This document shows, in pieces, positions 42,336 to 49,498 of a stretch of DNA of 49,498 nt. Numbering within the stretch: position 1 is the stretch's first letter; the number at the start of each line of letters is the position of its first letter. Made by a program: the position numbers and the translations under genes. This stretch comes from Nitrososphaerota archaeon. GTDB lineage: Archaea; Thermoproteota; Nitrososphaeria; Nitrososphaerales; JACPRH01. Where the stretch lies: contig JACPRH010000047.1 in the NCBI GenBank assembly GCA_016190055.1, positions 1 to 49,498 of the forward strand, read 5' to 3'. The notes beneath the pieces were generated by a model. It was given only the letters and a program-made list of their open reading frames with translations, was not told where the DNA came from and ran no database searches.

Positions 42336-42467
42336 GTGTCGCAGAAGAGATTGAGACAGCTGATTAATTTGGTGATTTATCTTTCGGTGGTGCTTGGTGT
42401 TCTCTTTGTTGCACAGATATCTGGAGAGGCAAACGATCTGCCAGTCAGTAGCAGCTTAACAGGCTAA
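42336..42467 (+). CDS. Small single-helix membrane protein
   Basis: GTG 42336 gives a 43-residue protein with a basic start (SQKRLRQL), one membrane helix (INLVIYLSVVLGVLFVAQI) and a short polar tail. The frame extends back to 42264 with a Cys-rich, less likely N-terminus. The positive-inside pattern supports translation, but at this length chance cannot be excluded. Confidence 0.42.
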   Translation: MSQKRLRQLINLVIYLSVVLGVLFVAQISGEANDLPVSSSLTG

Positions 42468-42512
42468 GCTATGCATAATTAACTCAGCCGAGTTAGTTAG
42501 TCAGGTTATTAA

Positions 42513-43139
42513 GTGGCGGAGTTTTCTTACCGGACTATGTCAAGTAGGCTACTTGTCGCAGGAGTTATTGCAGCGGTAGTTATCGCAGCCGGCGCCGCAT
42601 ACGGCTTGTCCGTTCTATACTATCAGCCTCAGATAGACGGGTATAAACAACAGGTCGCTAGTCTTGAGGCGAAGCTGGATGAAGCTGATAACAGGACTCA
42701 AGGATTGGAGATGGAACTGGCGAACCAAACGGTTCTTTATCGTCAACTCTCCGACCGGTTGAACAATATTTCAAGTAAATCTGAGAGGCTTGAAATTGAT
42801 CGAGCATTTCTAGCGAAGGTATACAAGCAGATCAACACGACTACAAACAACTTTGACGATGAGCTAGCGCTCTGGCAGGACGTGACACCGGAGGCGAAGA
42901 GGTTCGATCCGGAGCTACTCCCATTGATAGACAACCTTCTCAGAGACTATAAGCAGCACTTTGAGTGGCTTGACAGCATCAAAAGCAAGCAGATGACAGC
43001 ATCTGAAGCAGCCACAGAGCTAAACAAAGGCTTCTCACTAACTTGGCAGATTAACGACGACCTCAGAAAATTCAACAGCTACTGGGTCGCGCGAATACAA
43101 CAAGACATCAACGACACCATCACCCCGCTCCAAAAGTAG
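42513..43139 (+). CDS. Membrane-anchored coiled-coil protein
   Basis: A 208-residue protein with an N-terminal membrane helix (about 12-36), then a coiled coil of heptads (about 45-85, QVASLEAKLDEADNRTQGLE) and a helical domain to the end. Several sequons (NRT, NQT, NIS, NTT) suggest an outer location with glycosylation. GTG 42513. No family recognised. Confidence 0.65.
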   Translation: MAEFSYRTMSSRLLVAGVIAAVVIAAGAAYGLSVLYYQPQIDGYKQQVASLEAKLDEADNRTQGLEMELANQTVLYRQLSDRLNNISSKSERLEIDRAFLAKVYKQINTTTNNFDDELALWQDVTPEAKRFDPELLPLIDNLLRDYKQHFEWLDSIKSKQMTASEAATELNKGFSLTWQINDDLRKFNSYWVARIQQDINDTITPLQK

Positions 43140-43183
43140 CAGAGAGCACGCAAGCGGGCTGGCGGGAACTCTCTTTCCGCTCG

Positions 43184-43636
43184 CTAGAAAGACTTTACAT
43201 CGAAAAAGCCGTTTGGAACAGCCGGTCCGAGTAAAGCTGTTATTATGAGAGCTATGATAACGAACACGATTGCCGATATAAACGCTATGAGGAATGCGCC
43301 GAGCCACCCTGTTGAGAAGACCGCTTTGTAAACCGCAAGCCACGCGATAAAGGCGATGACAAGAGCAACTGGTGCAGCGGCGAAGCCGATTATGACGCCC
43401 AAAGAAAATGCGGCCAGTATGACCGAGATGAAATAGACGATTGGACCGAGAAGCGTAGCGCCCATAGCTGCGAGAAGCGTCGCTTTACCGCCGGTTACAA
43501 TCTTAGCTGCAACATAAACTGGAAGCGAAAGAACAGCCCAGATAATAACGAGCCCGATTAACACCACCCCTAGCCCAACAGGGGAAAAAATAGCGGCGCT
43601 GGAAAGCAGCGGCATCATTGATGGTTCAATAGTCAC
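43184..43636 (-). CDS. Four-helix membrane protein
   Basis: A 150-residue, very hydrophobic protein with helices at about 18-42, 50-68, 72-98 and 108-134. A VAAKIVTGGKATLLAAMGATLLGP segment between the first helices is like those of small archaeal membrane proteins of unknown function. GTG 43636. Converges with the coiled-coil protein gene. Confidence 0.62.
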   Translation of the reverse strand: MTIEPSMMPLLSSAAIFSPVGLGVVLIGLVIIWAVLSLPVYVAAKIVTGGKATLLAAMGATLLGPIVYFISVILAAFSLGVIIGFAAAPVALVIAFIAWLAVYKAVFSTGWLGAFLIAFISAIVFVIIALIITALLGPAVPNGFFDVKSF

Positions 43637-43728
43637 GGCTACACCTCGGGACTTTTCAACTTTACTACTACCGCTCCTGTTTCACGATGCAATTTAACGT
43701 TAAATCAGTGTGAGATATTATTCAGAGT

Positions 43729-44178
43729 ATGGGCGAGAAGCAACCGCAAGATTACGCGCATATCGATATTGACCCGGTGATATTGACTCCTGAAGGTAAG
43801 GTGGTTTTGGCGAAGAGGAAACCGGATGTGTTTGAAGGAGGCAGATGGCATCTTCCCGGTGGGAGACTGATGGTTGGAGAGCGGCTTGAAGAGGCGATGA
43901 AGAGGCTGGCGAAGATGAAAACCGGTTTCGAAATAAGATTGTTAACCGGGTCGCTTACCGGCGACCTTGTAGGGGTTTACGACGATCCTGCTAGAGACGC
44001 TCGTGAACATGTGATTGCTCTGGCTTATCTCTGCGGCATAACTGGTGGGGAGGAGCAGCCGGGCCATAACGTGAGCGAGGTGAATGCCTTTGACAGAGAG
44101 GAGCTTGCAGAGTTAGACATCGCTTTTGACCATAGACAGATGGTGGAGGATGTGTTCAGGAAGCTGGGGCAGAGCTAG
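43729..44178 (+). CDS. Nudix-fold protein with degenerate Nudix box
   Basis: A 149-residue Nudix-fold protein: DIDPVILTPEGKVVLAKRKPD, then WHLPGGRLMVGE (about 41-52). The Nudix box should read G-x5-E-x7-R-E-U-x-E-E-x-G-U. Here the first part, G-x5-E-x7-R, is kept, but the metal-binding glutamates are replaced: the segment reads RLAKMKTGF. Hydrolase activity of the usual kind is therefore unlikely; binding or sensing of a nucleotide-like ligand is possible. ATG 43729. Confidence 0.78.
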   Translation: MGEKQPQDYAHIDIDPVILTPEGKVVLAKRKPDVFEGGRWHLPGGRLMVGERLEEAMKRLAKMKTGFEIRLLTGSLTGDLVGVYDDPARDAREHVIALAYLCGITGGEEQPGHNVSEVNAFDREELAELDIAFDHRQMVEDVFRKLGQS

Positions 44179-44220
44179 GTCTAAGAAAAGGAGAGAATCT
44201 TGCTCTACAGTTCCTGTTGT

Positions 44221-45213
44221 TTACTGCTTCGGAGCGAATGTCTGTATTGCTTTGGGGACGTCGCCTATTGGTGTGATGATGGGTAGTTCAACGCCGGCCT
44301 TCCGGTAATATTCGAGTCCGTCGAGTACCTGATCTGGGCTACCTGTTAAAGTGACTGCGGTGATGGCTTCGTCAGGTATTGCGGCGGCTGCGGCTGCCAT
44401 GTCATGTTTTCGCCAAGCCTCCCGCACGGCGTGTAGGTGTTCTTCGCTGACTCCGTAGGGCTTGAAGACCTCGGGTTTCAGGACGTCTGCAATCTGGTAG
44501 ATAATGAAGGGGTACTTCTTCATGGCTGAGACAGCGTCCTCCTGCTTGTCTGCGACGGAGCAGAGAATGTAGGAGGCGTGATCTATTTTTCGACCCTGTT
44601 TTTCTTCGCACTCTTCGACGTGCCGGTTCATGTTTCTAACCCATTCAACTGTGTTGACGCCGGGTGAGATGACTACGCCTTCAGCGATGCCTACTGCCAT
44701 CTTGAGGGTCTCTTGACCCCAAGAAGCTATGTAGATTGGGATTTCGCGTTTCGGCACAACTTGGAGCCCGATGTCTTCAACGGTGTAGAACTGTCCCTTG
44801 AAGTTGAGGTTGTCACCGTGGAGCAGAGCGCGGATAATGTGGATGCTCTCTTTGAGCCGGAGCTTAGGTTTAGTCTCGTTGAACGGGAATAGCTTGTATC
44901 CTAGCTTGGGGATCCAGGGGAAGCCGCCGAGGCCGATGCCTAGAATCATGCGTTGATGAGAAATCTCGTCTAGGGTAGCGAAGGTCATCGCTGTAAGCAT
45001 AGGGTGACGGGTAACAGTATTGACGCAGGCGGAGCCTAGCTTGATCTGCTTCGTGTGGAGAGCGATGCCCGAGAGATAGGAGACAGCGTCTCGGAAGAAG
45101 TAGCTATCGTGCACCCAGAAGGACTCGTAGCCAAGCTCCTCAGCTTTCTGAGCGTAATTTATCGTCGCCTCGATAGGCGCGGTTAGATTGAAGCCAAGCG
45201 CGATACGATTCAA
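44221..45213 (-). CDS. LLM-class (F420/FMN) flavin-dependent oxidoreductase
   Basis: A 330-residue TIM-barrel protein of the luciferase-like group. It looks like the F420-dependent branch, with ties to methylenetetrahydromethanopterin reductase: the ELGYESFWVHDSYFFRD start (about 26-42), KLGSACVNTVTRHP (about 58-71), LGIGLGG and PIYIASWGQ. Coenzyme F420 is known in Nitrososphaeria. The start is TTG 45213. The substrate cannot be told; no mer-type pathway genes are adjacent. Confidence 0.83.
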   Translation of the reverse strand: MNRIALGFNLTAPIEATINYAQKAEELGYESFWVHDSYFFRDAVSYLSGIALHTKQIKLGSACVNTVTRHPMLTAMTFATLDEISHQRMILGIGLGGFPWIPKLGYKLFPFNETKPKLRLKESIHIIRALLHGDNLNFKGQFYTVEDIGLQVVPKREIPIYIASWGQETLKMAVGIAEGVVISPGVNTVEWVRNMNRHVEECEEKQGRKIDHASYILCSVADKQEDAVSAMKKYPFIIYQIADVLKPEVFKPYGVSEEHLHAVREAWRKHDMAAAAAAIPDEAITAVTLTGSPDQVLDGLEYYRKAGVELPIITPIGDVPKAIQTFAPKQ

Positions 45214-45298
45214 ACTAGCGTCAGTCTCGGCACGATAGATATTAAGCTTAACTAAGATCAGTCACGCGGTCGGTCTGTCTGCTACAGGACTGGTCTAG

Positions 45299-45919
45299 AT
45301 GAAGAATCCGCCGCTGAACCGGAGCCTCGCTACCCTAATCCCCGCTGCAATACTTTGGTACATACTGTTCCAGACTCGACTCGTCAACTTCTGGATGATG
45401 CTGACCATCTCCACCCTAATCCTGATGTTCTTCTCCATCTGGCTTAACGGCGGCACAGGCGTCAAAGGAACCCTCACCATCAGGAACATCGGTATCGGGG
45501 CTTTGTCAGGGCTCCTGCTTTACCTGTTCTTCCGGGGTTCTTACGAGATTGTGAAGGGGCTTGACTTTATGACCGGCGGCGTCCAGGGCGTCTACGTTCT
45601 AGGGGTAGGCACACCGATACTTTATGTGGCGCTGCTTCTGCTTTTCCCCATCTCTCCAGCTGAAGAAATATACTGGCGAGGCCTAATTCAGAGAGGTCTT
45701 CAGCGCCGCGTTTCACCTGTAGTAGCGTGGCTTCTGACAACCGCGGTATACACCGGCGTGCATCTTCCAACTCTGAATCCCCCGCTTCTAATCACAGCTT
45801 TCGTAGGGGGGCTTGTCTGGGGATACCTCTTCATGCGAACCAAGAGCGTTACAGCCGGAATCGTCTCTCACATAATCTTCAACGAGCTAATCTTCGTGCT
45901 ACTACCTTTAGGCATCTAA
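45299..45919 (+). CDS. CPBP-family intramembrane metalloprotease
   Basis: A 206-residue membrane protein of the CPBP (Rce1/Abi) family. The diagnostic motifs are EEIYWRG (about 122-128), with the paired Glu, YTGVH (about 154-158) and HIIFNE (about 191-196). The family cleaves or binds membrane proteins, and includes Rce1, which trims prenylated proteins. ATG 45299. The neighbouring MenA-type prenyltransferase gene converges from the right, but a link is not shown. Confidence 0.83.
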   Translation: MKNPPLNRSLATLIPAAILWYILFQTRLVNFWMMLTISTLILMFFSIWLNGGTGVKGTLTIRNIGIGALSGLLLYLFFRGSYEIVKGLDFMTGGVQGVYVLGVGTPILYVALLLLFPISPAEEIYWRGLIQRGLQRRVSPVVAWLLTTAVYTGVHLPTLNPPLLITAFVGGLVWGYLFMRTKSVTAGIVSHIIFNELIFVLLPLGI

Positions 45920-45942
45920 GGGTTAACTATCTATCCAGCCAG

Positions 45943-46854
45943 CTAACTGAGGAATAGTCCTGCTGCCAACAGAAGGCAGAAAGCTATGTCAGCGACGAAG
46001 GTTGCCTGCGTTAATGCAGCGTAATCAGGGATAGTTTTCTCCCGTTTCATGGAGAGGCGGAACTGACGAAGTGTGAGCGGTAGAGCAAGATACGCGAGGA
46101 GTGCAGTCAACGGAAGGATACCGGTGAGTATGGCTGCAGCGACGGTTAGCTGAGCTATGATAGTGAGGAGCATTGTGGCCTTTAGCCCTCTTTCCCGGCC
46201 TAGGATGATTGTGAGGGTGCGTTTTCCGGTCTTTACGTAAGGATCGAAGAAGATCTGGTTGTGGTTCATCAGCACGGTTGTCGTCAAGATCCCGCTTGGA
46301 ATAGAGATTAGAGCAGCTAGCGGTATCAAGTGTCCTGTTTGGACGTAGTAGCTGCCTAACACGGGGATCAGGCCGAAGGAGAGGAAAATCGAGGCTTCGC
46401 CGAGAGCCTTTCCCCTGAAGTCAAGCCGAAGAGGCGGGGCGGTGTAGAAGTAGCCTAGGAAGACACCCGCCGCAACCAAGACAACAACCAAGTAGCCTAC
46501 CGTTAAAGTGAAGAACAGGCCAATCAGAGCGGCTACTCCGAACATAGCGTAGGAGTACAGCTTGGCGTTGCCTAGAGTTACTACGCCTCGCGGAATAACC
46601 TTCCAGCCGGGGAAGTCAGGCGGAAACATCTCGTTAGACGCCTTATCCACACCAGCAGTGTAATCGAAGACATCATCAATCGTGTTCGAAGCCAGATGGA
46701 GAAGAACACTGCCGACGACGGCGAGCAGAAGATAGAGCGGGTTAAACTGCTGTTCAAAGCTCCAAGCCGCCGCAGCCCCAACAACTACAGGCGCGATAAC
46801 CACTGGAGTGAACTGTAGACGGGTCAACCTAACGAGTTTCGCAAGCAGATTCAT
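45943..46854 (-). CDS. menA: UbiA-family prenyltransferase, MenA-like
   Basis: A membrane prenyltransferase of about 303 residues. Asp-rich motif one is NTIDDVFDYTAGVD and motif two is in NQIFFDPYVKTGKRTL; the GKRTL ending is characteristic of MenA, which attaches the polyprenyl chain to 1,4-dihydroxy-2-naphthoate in menaquinone synthesis. About eight helices. ATG 46854 is preferred to the frame start at 46917, since homologues begin near this Met. SQR at 26204 would need a quinone, which is consistent. Confidence 0.82.
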   Translation of the reverse strand: MNLLAKLVRLTRLQFTPVVIAPVVVGAAAAWSFEQQFNPLYLLLAVVGSVLLHLASNTIDDVFDYTAGVDKASNEMFPPDFPGWKVIPRGVVTLGNAKLYSYAMFGVAALIGLFFTLTVGYLVVVLVAAGVFLGYFYTAPPLRLDFRGKALGEASIFLSFGLIPVLGSYYVQTGHLIPLAALISIPSGILTTTVLMNHNQIFFDPYVKTGKRTLTIILGRERGLKATMLLTIIAQLTVAAAILTGILPLTALLAYLALPLTLRQFRLSMKREKTIPDYAALTQATFVADIAFCLLLAAGLFLS

Positions 46855-46955
46855 ATGCGAGACTTCGGCTCTGCCGACAATCAACCCGAATTTAATACTT
46901 CCTGAATGAACCGGCAATCTTTAAAGAAACAGCTGCGCCTTACGAGGAGATCGAG

Positions 46956-47540
46956 TTGCAGGCTGAGACACCGAAGTGGACGTTCATCTTCATCGCGGTG
47001 GCGGTTGTCGGTTTCATTATTCAACAGTTTACTGATCTTTGGATTTACTTTGCGTTCTTCCCCGCGCTGGCTGTTGATATGCCGTGGATGTTCGTTACCT
47101 CAATCTTTCTTCACGCTAGTGTCGAGCATCTTCTCTTCAACATGCTTGTGCTGTTCTTTATGGGGATGAGTCTCGAACGGATGATTGGACATAAGACCTT
47201 TGCAATGCTTTTCATCGCCTCCGGCGTAGTCGGCAACATCGGTTACATGCTTACGGCCAGCGACCCTATGACCCCATCTATCGGCGCATCTGGAGCCATT
47301 TACGGTGTAATCGGTACTCTAGCTGTTCTAGCGCCCTTTATGCTGATATTCATCTACGGCATCATACCGCTTCCAATGGTTGTTGCAGCTGTTCTCTGGG
47401 GCCTGCTTGACTATATCGGACTCTTCGACACCTCTGGGATAGCGCATGGAGCCCACCTAGGCGGGCTGTTCCTAGGAGCCGCCTTCGGCCTCTATCTCAG
47501 GTGGAGAGTGAGCAGCGCGCGGCGCCAAAGCCATTTTTGA
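46956..47540 (+). CDS. Rhomboid-family intramembrane serine protease
   Basis: A 194-residue rhomboid. The catalytic Ser112 lies in GASGAIYG (110-117), and the catalytic His in AHLGG (His167). The oxyanion-loop helix FLHASVEHLLFNM (51-63) carries the conserved His and Asn. Six membrane helices are expected. TTG 46956 starts 7 nt after GAGGAG. Confidence 0.88.
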   Translation: MQAETPKWTFIFIAVAVVGFIIQQFTDLWIYFAFFPALAVDMPWMFVTSIFLHASVEHLLFNMLVLFFMGMSLERMIGHKTFAMLFIASGVVGNIGYMLTASDPMTPSIGASGAIYGVIGTLAVLAPFMLIFIYGIIPLPMVVAAVLWGLLDYIGLFDTSGIAHGAHLGGLFLGAAFGLYLRWRVSSARRQSHF

Positions 47541-47607
47541 CGCGGTGGCGGTAAAGGTTCAAAAGCAACCTAGATAGAACAGTGGTAGCGTCGGAGAAGA
47601 TACAGGA

Positions 47608-48060
47608 GTGTCGGTTCACCTTGATGACCTCGACCGGGCCATTTTGAATATGCTTCAGAGAGACGCTAGAACACCTTACTCCGATATAGCTAAGAAGTAC
47701 GGATCCGCTGAGGCAACAGTCCGGTTCCGAGTAAAGCGGCTTGTTAAAGAGGGAGTAATCAGCGCATTCGTCGCATTCCTCAACCCGACGAAGATAGGGT
47801 TCACGGTAAGCGGTGCAATTCTGCTCAAACTCAACCCTACGCACACCGATGACATCATCTCAAAGCTGATAGAGTACACGGAGATATCTTACATTTACCG
47901 CAGCACCGGAGAGTACGATGTCATCGCGGTTATCTATGCGCATGATATGCAGCACTTTAACACTCTTGTAAAGGGGATTAAGTTGCTTGAGGGAGTTGAG
48001 GACGTGAGAATATCGGTGACCACCGAGTTCCTCAAGTCGAATCCGATATTCAAACTATAG
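47608..48060 (+). CDS. Lrp/AsnC-family transcriptional regulator
   Basis: A 150-residue regulator with an N-terminal helix-turn-helix (LDDLDRAILNMLQRDARTPYSDIAKKYG...VRFRVKRLVKEGVI, about 3-50) and a C-terminal RAM/ACT domain with YIYRSTGEYDVIAVIYA and LEGVEDVRISVTTEFLKSNP. Members bind amino acids or other small ligands. GTG 47608. A perfect palindrome lies 13 nt after its stop, in front of hemA, and may be a target. Confidence 0.9.
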   Translation: MSVHLDDLDRAILNMLQRDARTPYSDIAKKYGSAEATVRFRVKRLVKEGVISAFVAFLNPTKIGFTVSGAILLKLNPTHTDDIISKLIEYTEISYIYRSTGEYDVIAVIYAHDMQHFNTLVKGIKLLEGVEDVRISVTTEFLKSNPIFKL

Positions 48061-48072
48061 GTGCGGGTGTAA

Positions 48073-48087
48073 TTGCGGAATCCGCAA
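48073..48087. promoter_or_regulatory. 15-bp palindrome upstream of the hemA promoter
   Basis: TTGCGGA and TCCGCAA form a perfect 7-bp inverted repeat around one base. It lies 12 nt before the TATA box (48100-48107), the place of an activator or repressor site. Lrp-type proteins bind sites of this length. It might also act as a hairpin after the regulator gene, but no T run follows. Confidence 0.5.
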
Positions 48088-48099
48088 AAATATGAAAAG

Positions 48100-48107
48100 T
48101 TTATACG
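48100..48107 (+). promoter_or_regulatory. TATA box upstream of hemA
   Basis: TTTATACG predicts transcription near 48128, just before the small frame that starts at ATG 48133. Confidence 0.5.
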
Positions 48108-48132
48108 AAATAAGTAAATAGCCACCGGCTGC

Positions 48133-48312
48133 ATGTTCAGACTAATGTTCTCGACGCATCTACGTGTCTCATTGGAGTCGAAACGCTTCGCAGATAATAC
48201 CAGTAAGAAGAAGAACGGTAGTAGTAGGGGTCCGCGCATCGAAAACCTAAACAGTCAGATGATTGTCCGAAGCTACACAGATGATCAAGGGGAAGTCTTT
48301 TTTGCAAGGTAG
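48133..48312 (+). CDS. Possible upstream small frame overlapping hemA
   Basis: ATG 48133 to TAG 48310-48312 encodes 59 residues, basic in the middle (SKKKNGSSRGPR) and acidic at the end (SYTDDQGEVFFAR). It begins about 5 nt after the predicted transcript start and overlaps the hemA frame. It may be a leader peptide or a chance frame. No family recognised. Confidence 0.3.
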   Translation: MFRLMFSTHLRVSLESKRFADNTSKKKNGSSRGPRIENLNSQMIVRSYTDDQGEVFFAR

Positions 48313-49498
48313 TGACCGCTTTCTTACTGCTCGAGAAATGGGGAATGTAATCAACCTTAGAATCACTCACAAGAAAGCACCTATCCCTGTGCTTGAAGCA
48401 ATCGGTTTCAAAGATGCTGAGAAAACCTCAAAGGAGGTTCAGCAGGTCAAAGGCATAGATGAGTGTCTTATCCTTCAGACCTGCAACCGCGTTGAGATCT
48501 ATCTTTCAGTCTCTGAAGGCATGGCTGCAACTTCGGTGAAGGCTGTCGCTGACTGCTGGCGGATGAGGGCCGGCTTCAATCAAGAGGACTTCGATGATTA
48601 CCTTGAGGTTGCTTATGGCGCAGATGCTATCCATCATTTGATGAGGTTGGCGTCAGGTTTAGAGTCGATGATTGTTGGTGAGGACCAGATTTTAGGTCAG
48701 CTACAGGATGCTTTCGATAAGGCGAGTGGGTGCGGCTCATCTGGAGCGGTGCTGAGAAAAGTATTCGGGCGCGCCGTGAAGATGGGTAAGGTGGTGCGTG
48801 TTGAAACCAACATTAACAAAGGAGCAGTCTCTATCGGTTCAATCGCAGTTAACCTGCTTGAAGAGGTGGCTGGGGATCTCCACGGCAAGAAGGTGCTCAT
48901 CATTGGAGCAGGCCGCATCGGAGCATTAACAGGTAAAGCGTTAGCGGCTAAGAGCCTCGCATTCATCTTCGTGGCAAACCGCACATACGAGAGAGCAGTA
49001 GCCCTCGCGAAGATGCTGAACGCAGAGGCAGTGAAGTTTGATAGGCTCATAGAGTCCCTCGCTGGAGTAGATATCGCAATAGTCACCACAGCAGCCCCGC
49101 ACTACGTTCTGACCCAAGAGAAGGTCAATGAGTCAATGAAACTTAGAGGCAACTCCACCAGCAACCTCCTCATAATAGATCTCTCGAACCCTAGGGCGGT
49201 CGAGAAAGAGGTGGGAACAATCGCCGGGGTGGAGCTCCGCAACATCGACAACCTTCGAGAGATAGCTGATACAAACCTGAAGACGCGTCTCCAAGAAGCA
49301 GGCAAAGCTGAAGCAATGATACAGAAGGAGATGGAGCGACTAGCCGTTTCAGAGAAGCGGGCCGATGTTGAGCCGCTAATCAGCGCGGTCAGCAGAAATG
49401 CGAACGAGATTAGACAACGAGAGCTTAAGAAGGCTTACTGCTTGATGAAAACAGATCCAAGTGAAGAGAAGTGCGGTCACTGCCAGAAGGTAATGGAT
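48281..49498 (+). CDS. hemA: Glutamyl-tRNA reductase (5' part)
   Basis: NADPH-dependent reductase that turns glutamyl-tRNA into glutamate-1-semialdehyde, the first step of tetrapyrrole synthesis by the C5 route. The conserved start INLRITHKKAPIPVLE, catalytic Cys in LILQTCNRVEIY, GEDQILGQ, the nucleotide-binding loop LIIGAGRIG and the IDLSNPR segment are all present. The frame runs off the right edge without a stop. Three starts are possible: ATG 48281, TTG 48302 (with GGGGAAG 6 nt before it) and ATG 48338. The end contains a KCGHC pair in an extension. Confidence 0.93.
   Translation, partial: MIKGKSFLQGSDRFLTAREMGNVINLRITHKKAPIPVLEAIGFKDAEKTSKEVQQVKGIDECLILQTCNRVEIYLSVSEGMAATSVKAVADCWRMRAGFNQEDFDDYLEVAYGADAIHHLMRLASGLESMIVGEDQILGQLQDAFDKASGCGSSGAVLRKVFGRAVKMGKVVRVETNINKGAVSIGSIAVNLLEEVAGDLHGKKVLIIGAGRIGALTGKALAAKSLAFIFVANRTYERAVALAKMLNAEAVKFDRLIESLAGVDIAIVTTAAPHYVLTQEKVNESMKLRGNSTSNLLIIDLSNPRAVEKEVGTIAGVELRNIDNLREIADTNLKTRLQEAGKAEAMIQKEMERLAVSEKRADVEPLISAVSRNANEIRQRELKKAYCLMKTDPSEEKCGHCQKVMD

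Noticed and set aside
1-49498. CRISPR array, rRNA, replication origin
   Set aside because: No regularly spaced direct repeats, no rRNA-like sequence, and no cdc6/orc1 gene or origin-box cluster were seen.

Overview
The window looks like a chromosomal segment of an archaeon of the TACK group. The nearest match in gene content is the Nitrososphaeria (Thaumarchaeota) or a related lineage, but no rRNA is present to settle this. The signs are: a TATA-binding protein, a thermosome subunit, a class I lysyl-tRNA synthetase, ABCE1/Rli1, an archaeal Elp3, an ESCRT-III-like CdvB paralogue, a two-domain Sec11-type signal peptidase, an intron-bearing tRNA, and AT-rich TATA boxes about 25 nt upstream of expected transcription starts. 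GTG and TTG starts are common. Genes are mostly single or in short pairs on both strands, with few long operons.

Layout. 1-4.8 kb: tail of an unknown gene, signal peptidase, Trm5-type tRNA methyltransferase, small membrane proteins, Ard1-type acetyltransferase, site-2 protease. 4.9-14.1 kb: LarA-like protein lacking the catalytic residues, orotate phosphoribosyltransferase, TBP, an anchored extracellular protein, a convergent pair of a PPi-type phosphofructokinase and an archaeal class I aldolase, a small metallopeptidase-like pair, and ABCE1. 14.3-19.4 kb: VapBC, small envelope proteins, CdvB paralogue, and a winged-helix/nucleotidyltransferase pair with a perfect palindromic operator. 19.5-22.8 kb: translationally coupled elp3-lysS.

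23.2-30.9 kb is the accessory core. It starts at a tRNA-Arg(GCG) gene that appears to carry two 26-nt introns. The 3' end of this tRNA recurs at about 24.03, 29.18 and 30.88 kb, which suggests successive integrations at one att site. The segments so bounded hold HicBA; an ArsR regulator with a Met-rich PepSY-like protein, membrane partner, sulfide:quinone oxidoreductase and DsrE protein plus a TnpB element; and a DUF211/VIT1 pair.

31-49.5 kb returns to core genes: ACT-like protein, thermosome, a recombinase-like N-terminal fragment overlapping hflX, cyclase-family hydrolase, zinc ribbons, DEDD exonuclease, DEAD-box helicase, a structured intergenic element, two related winged-helix regulators, an FNR-type flavoprotein, a Nudix-like protein with a broken Nudix box, a flavin/F420-type oxidoreductase, CPBP protease, MenA/UbiA prenyltransferase, rhomboid protease, an Lrp/AsnC regulator and the 5' part of hemA.

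Together the genes point to a quinone-using (probably menaquinone) organism with reversible PPi-linked glycolysis/gluconeogenesis, C5-pathway tetrapyrrole synthesis, and a horizontally gained sulfide/metal-handling module. All functional calls are from reading the sequence; no search was run.
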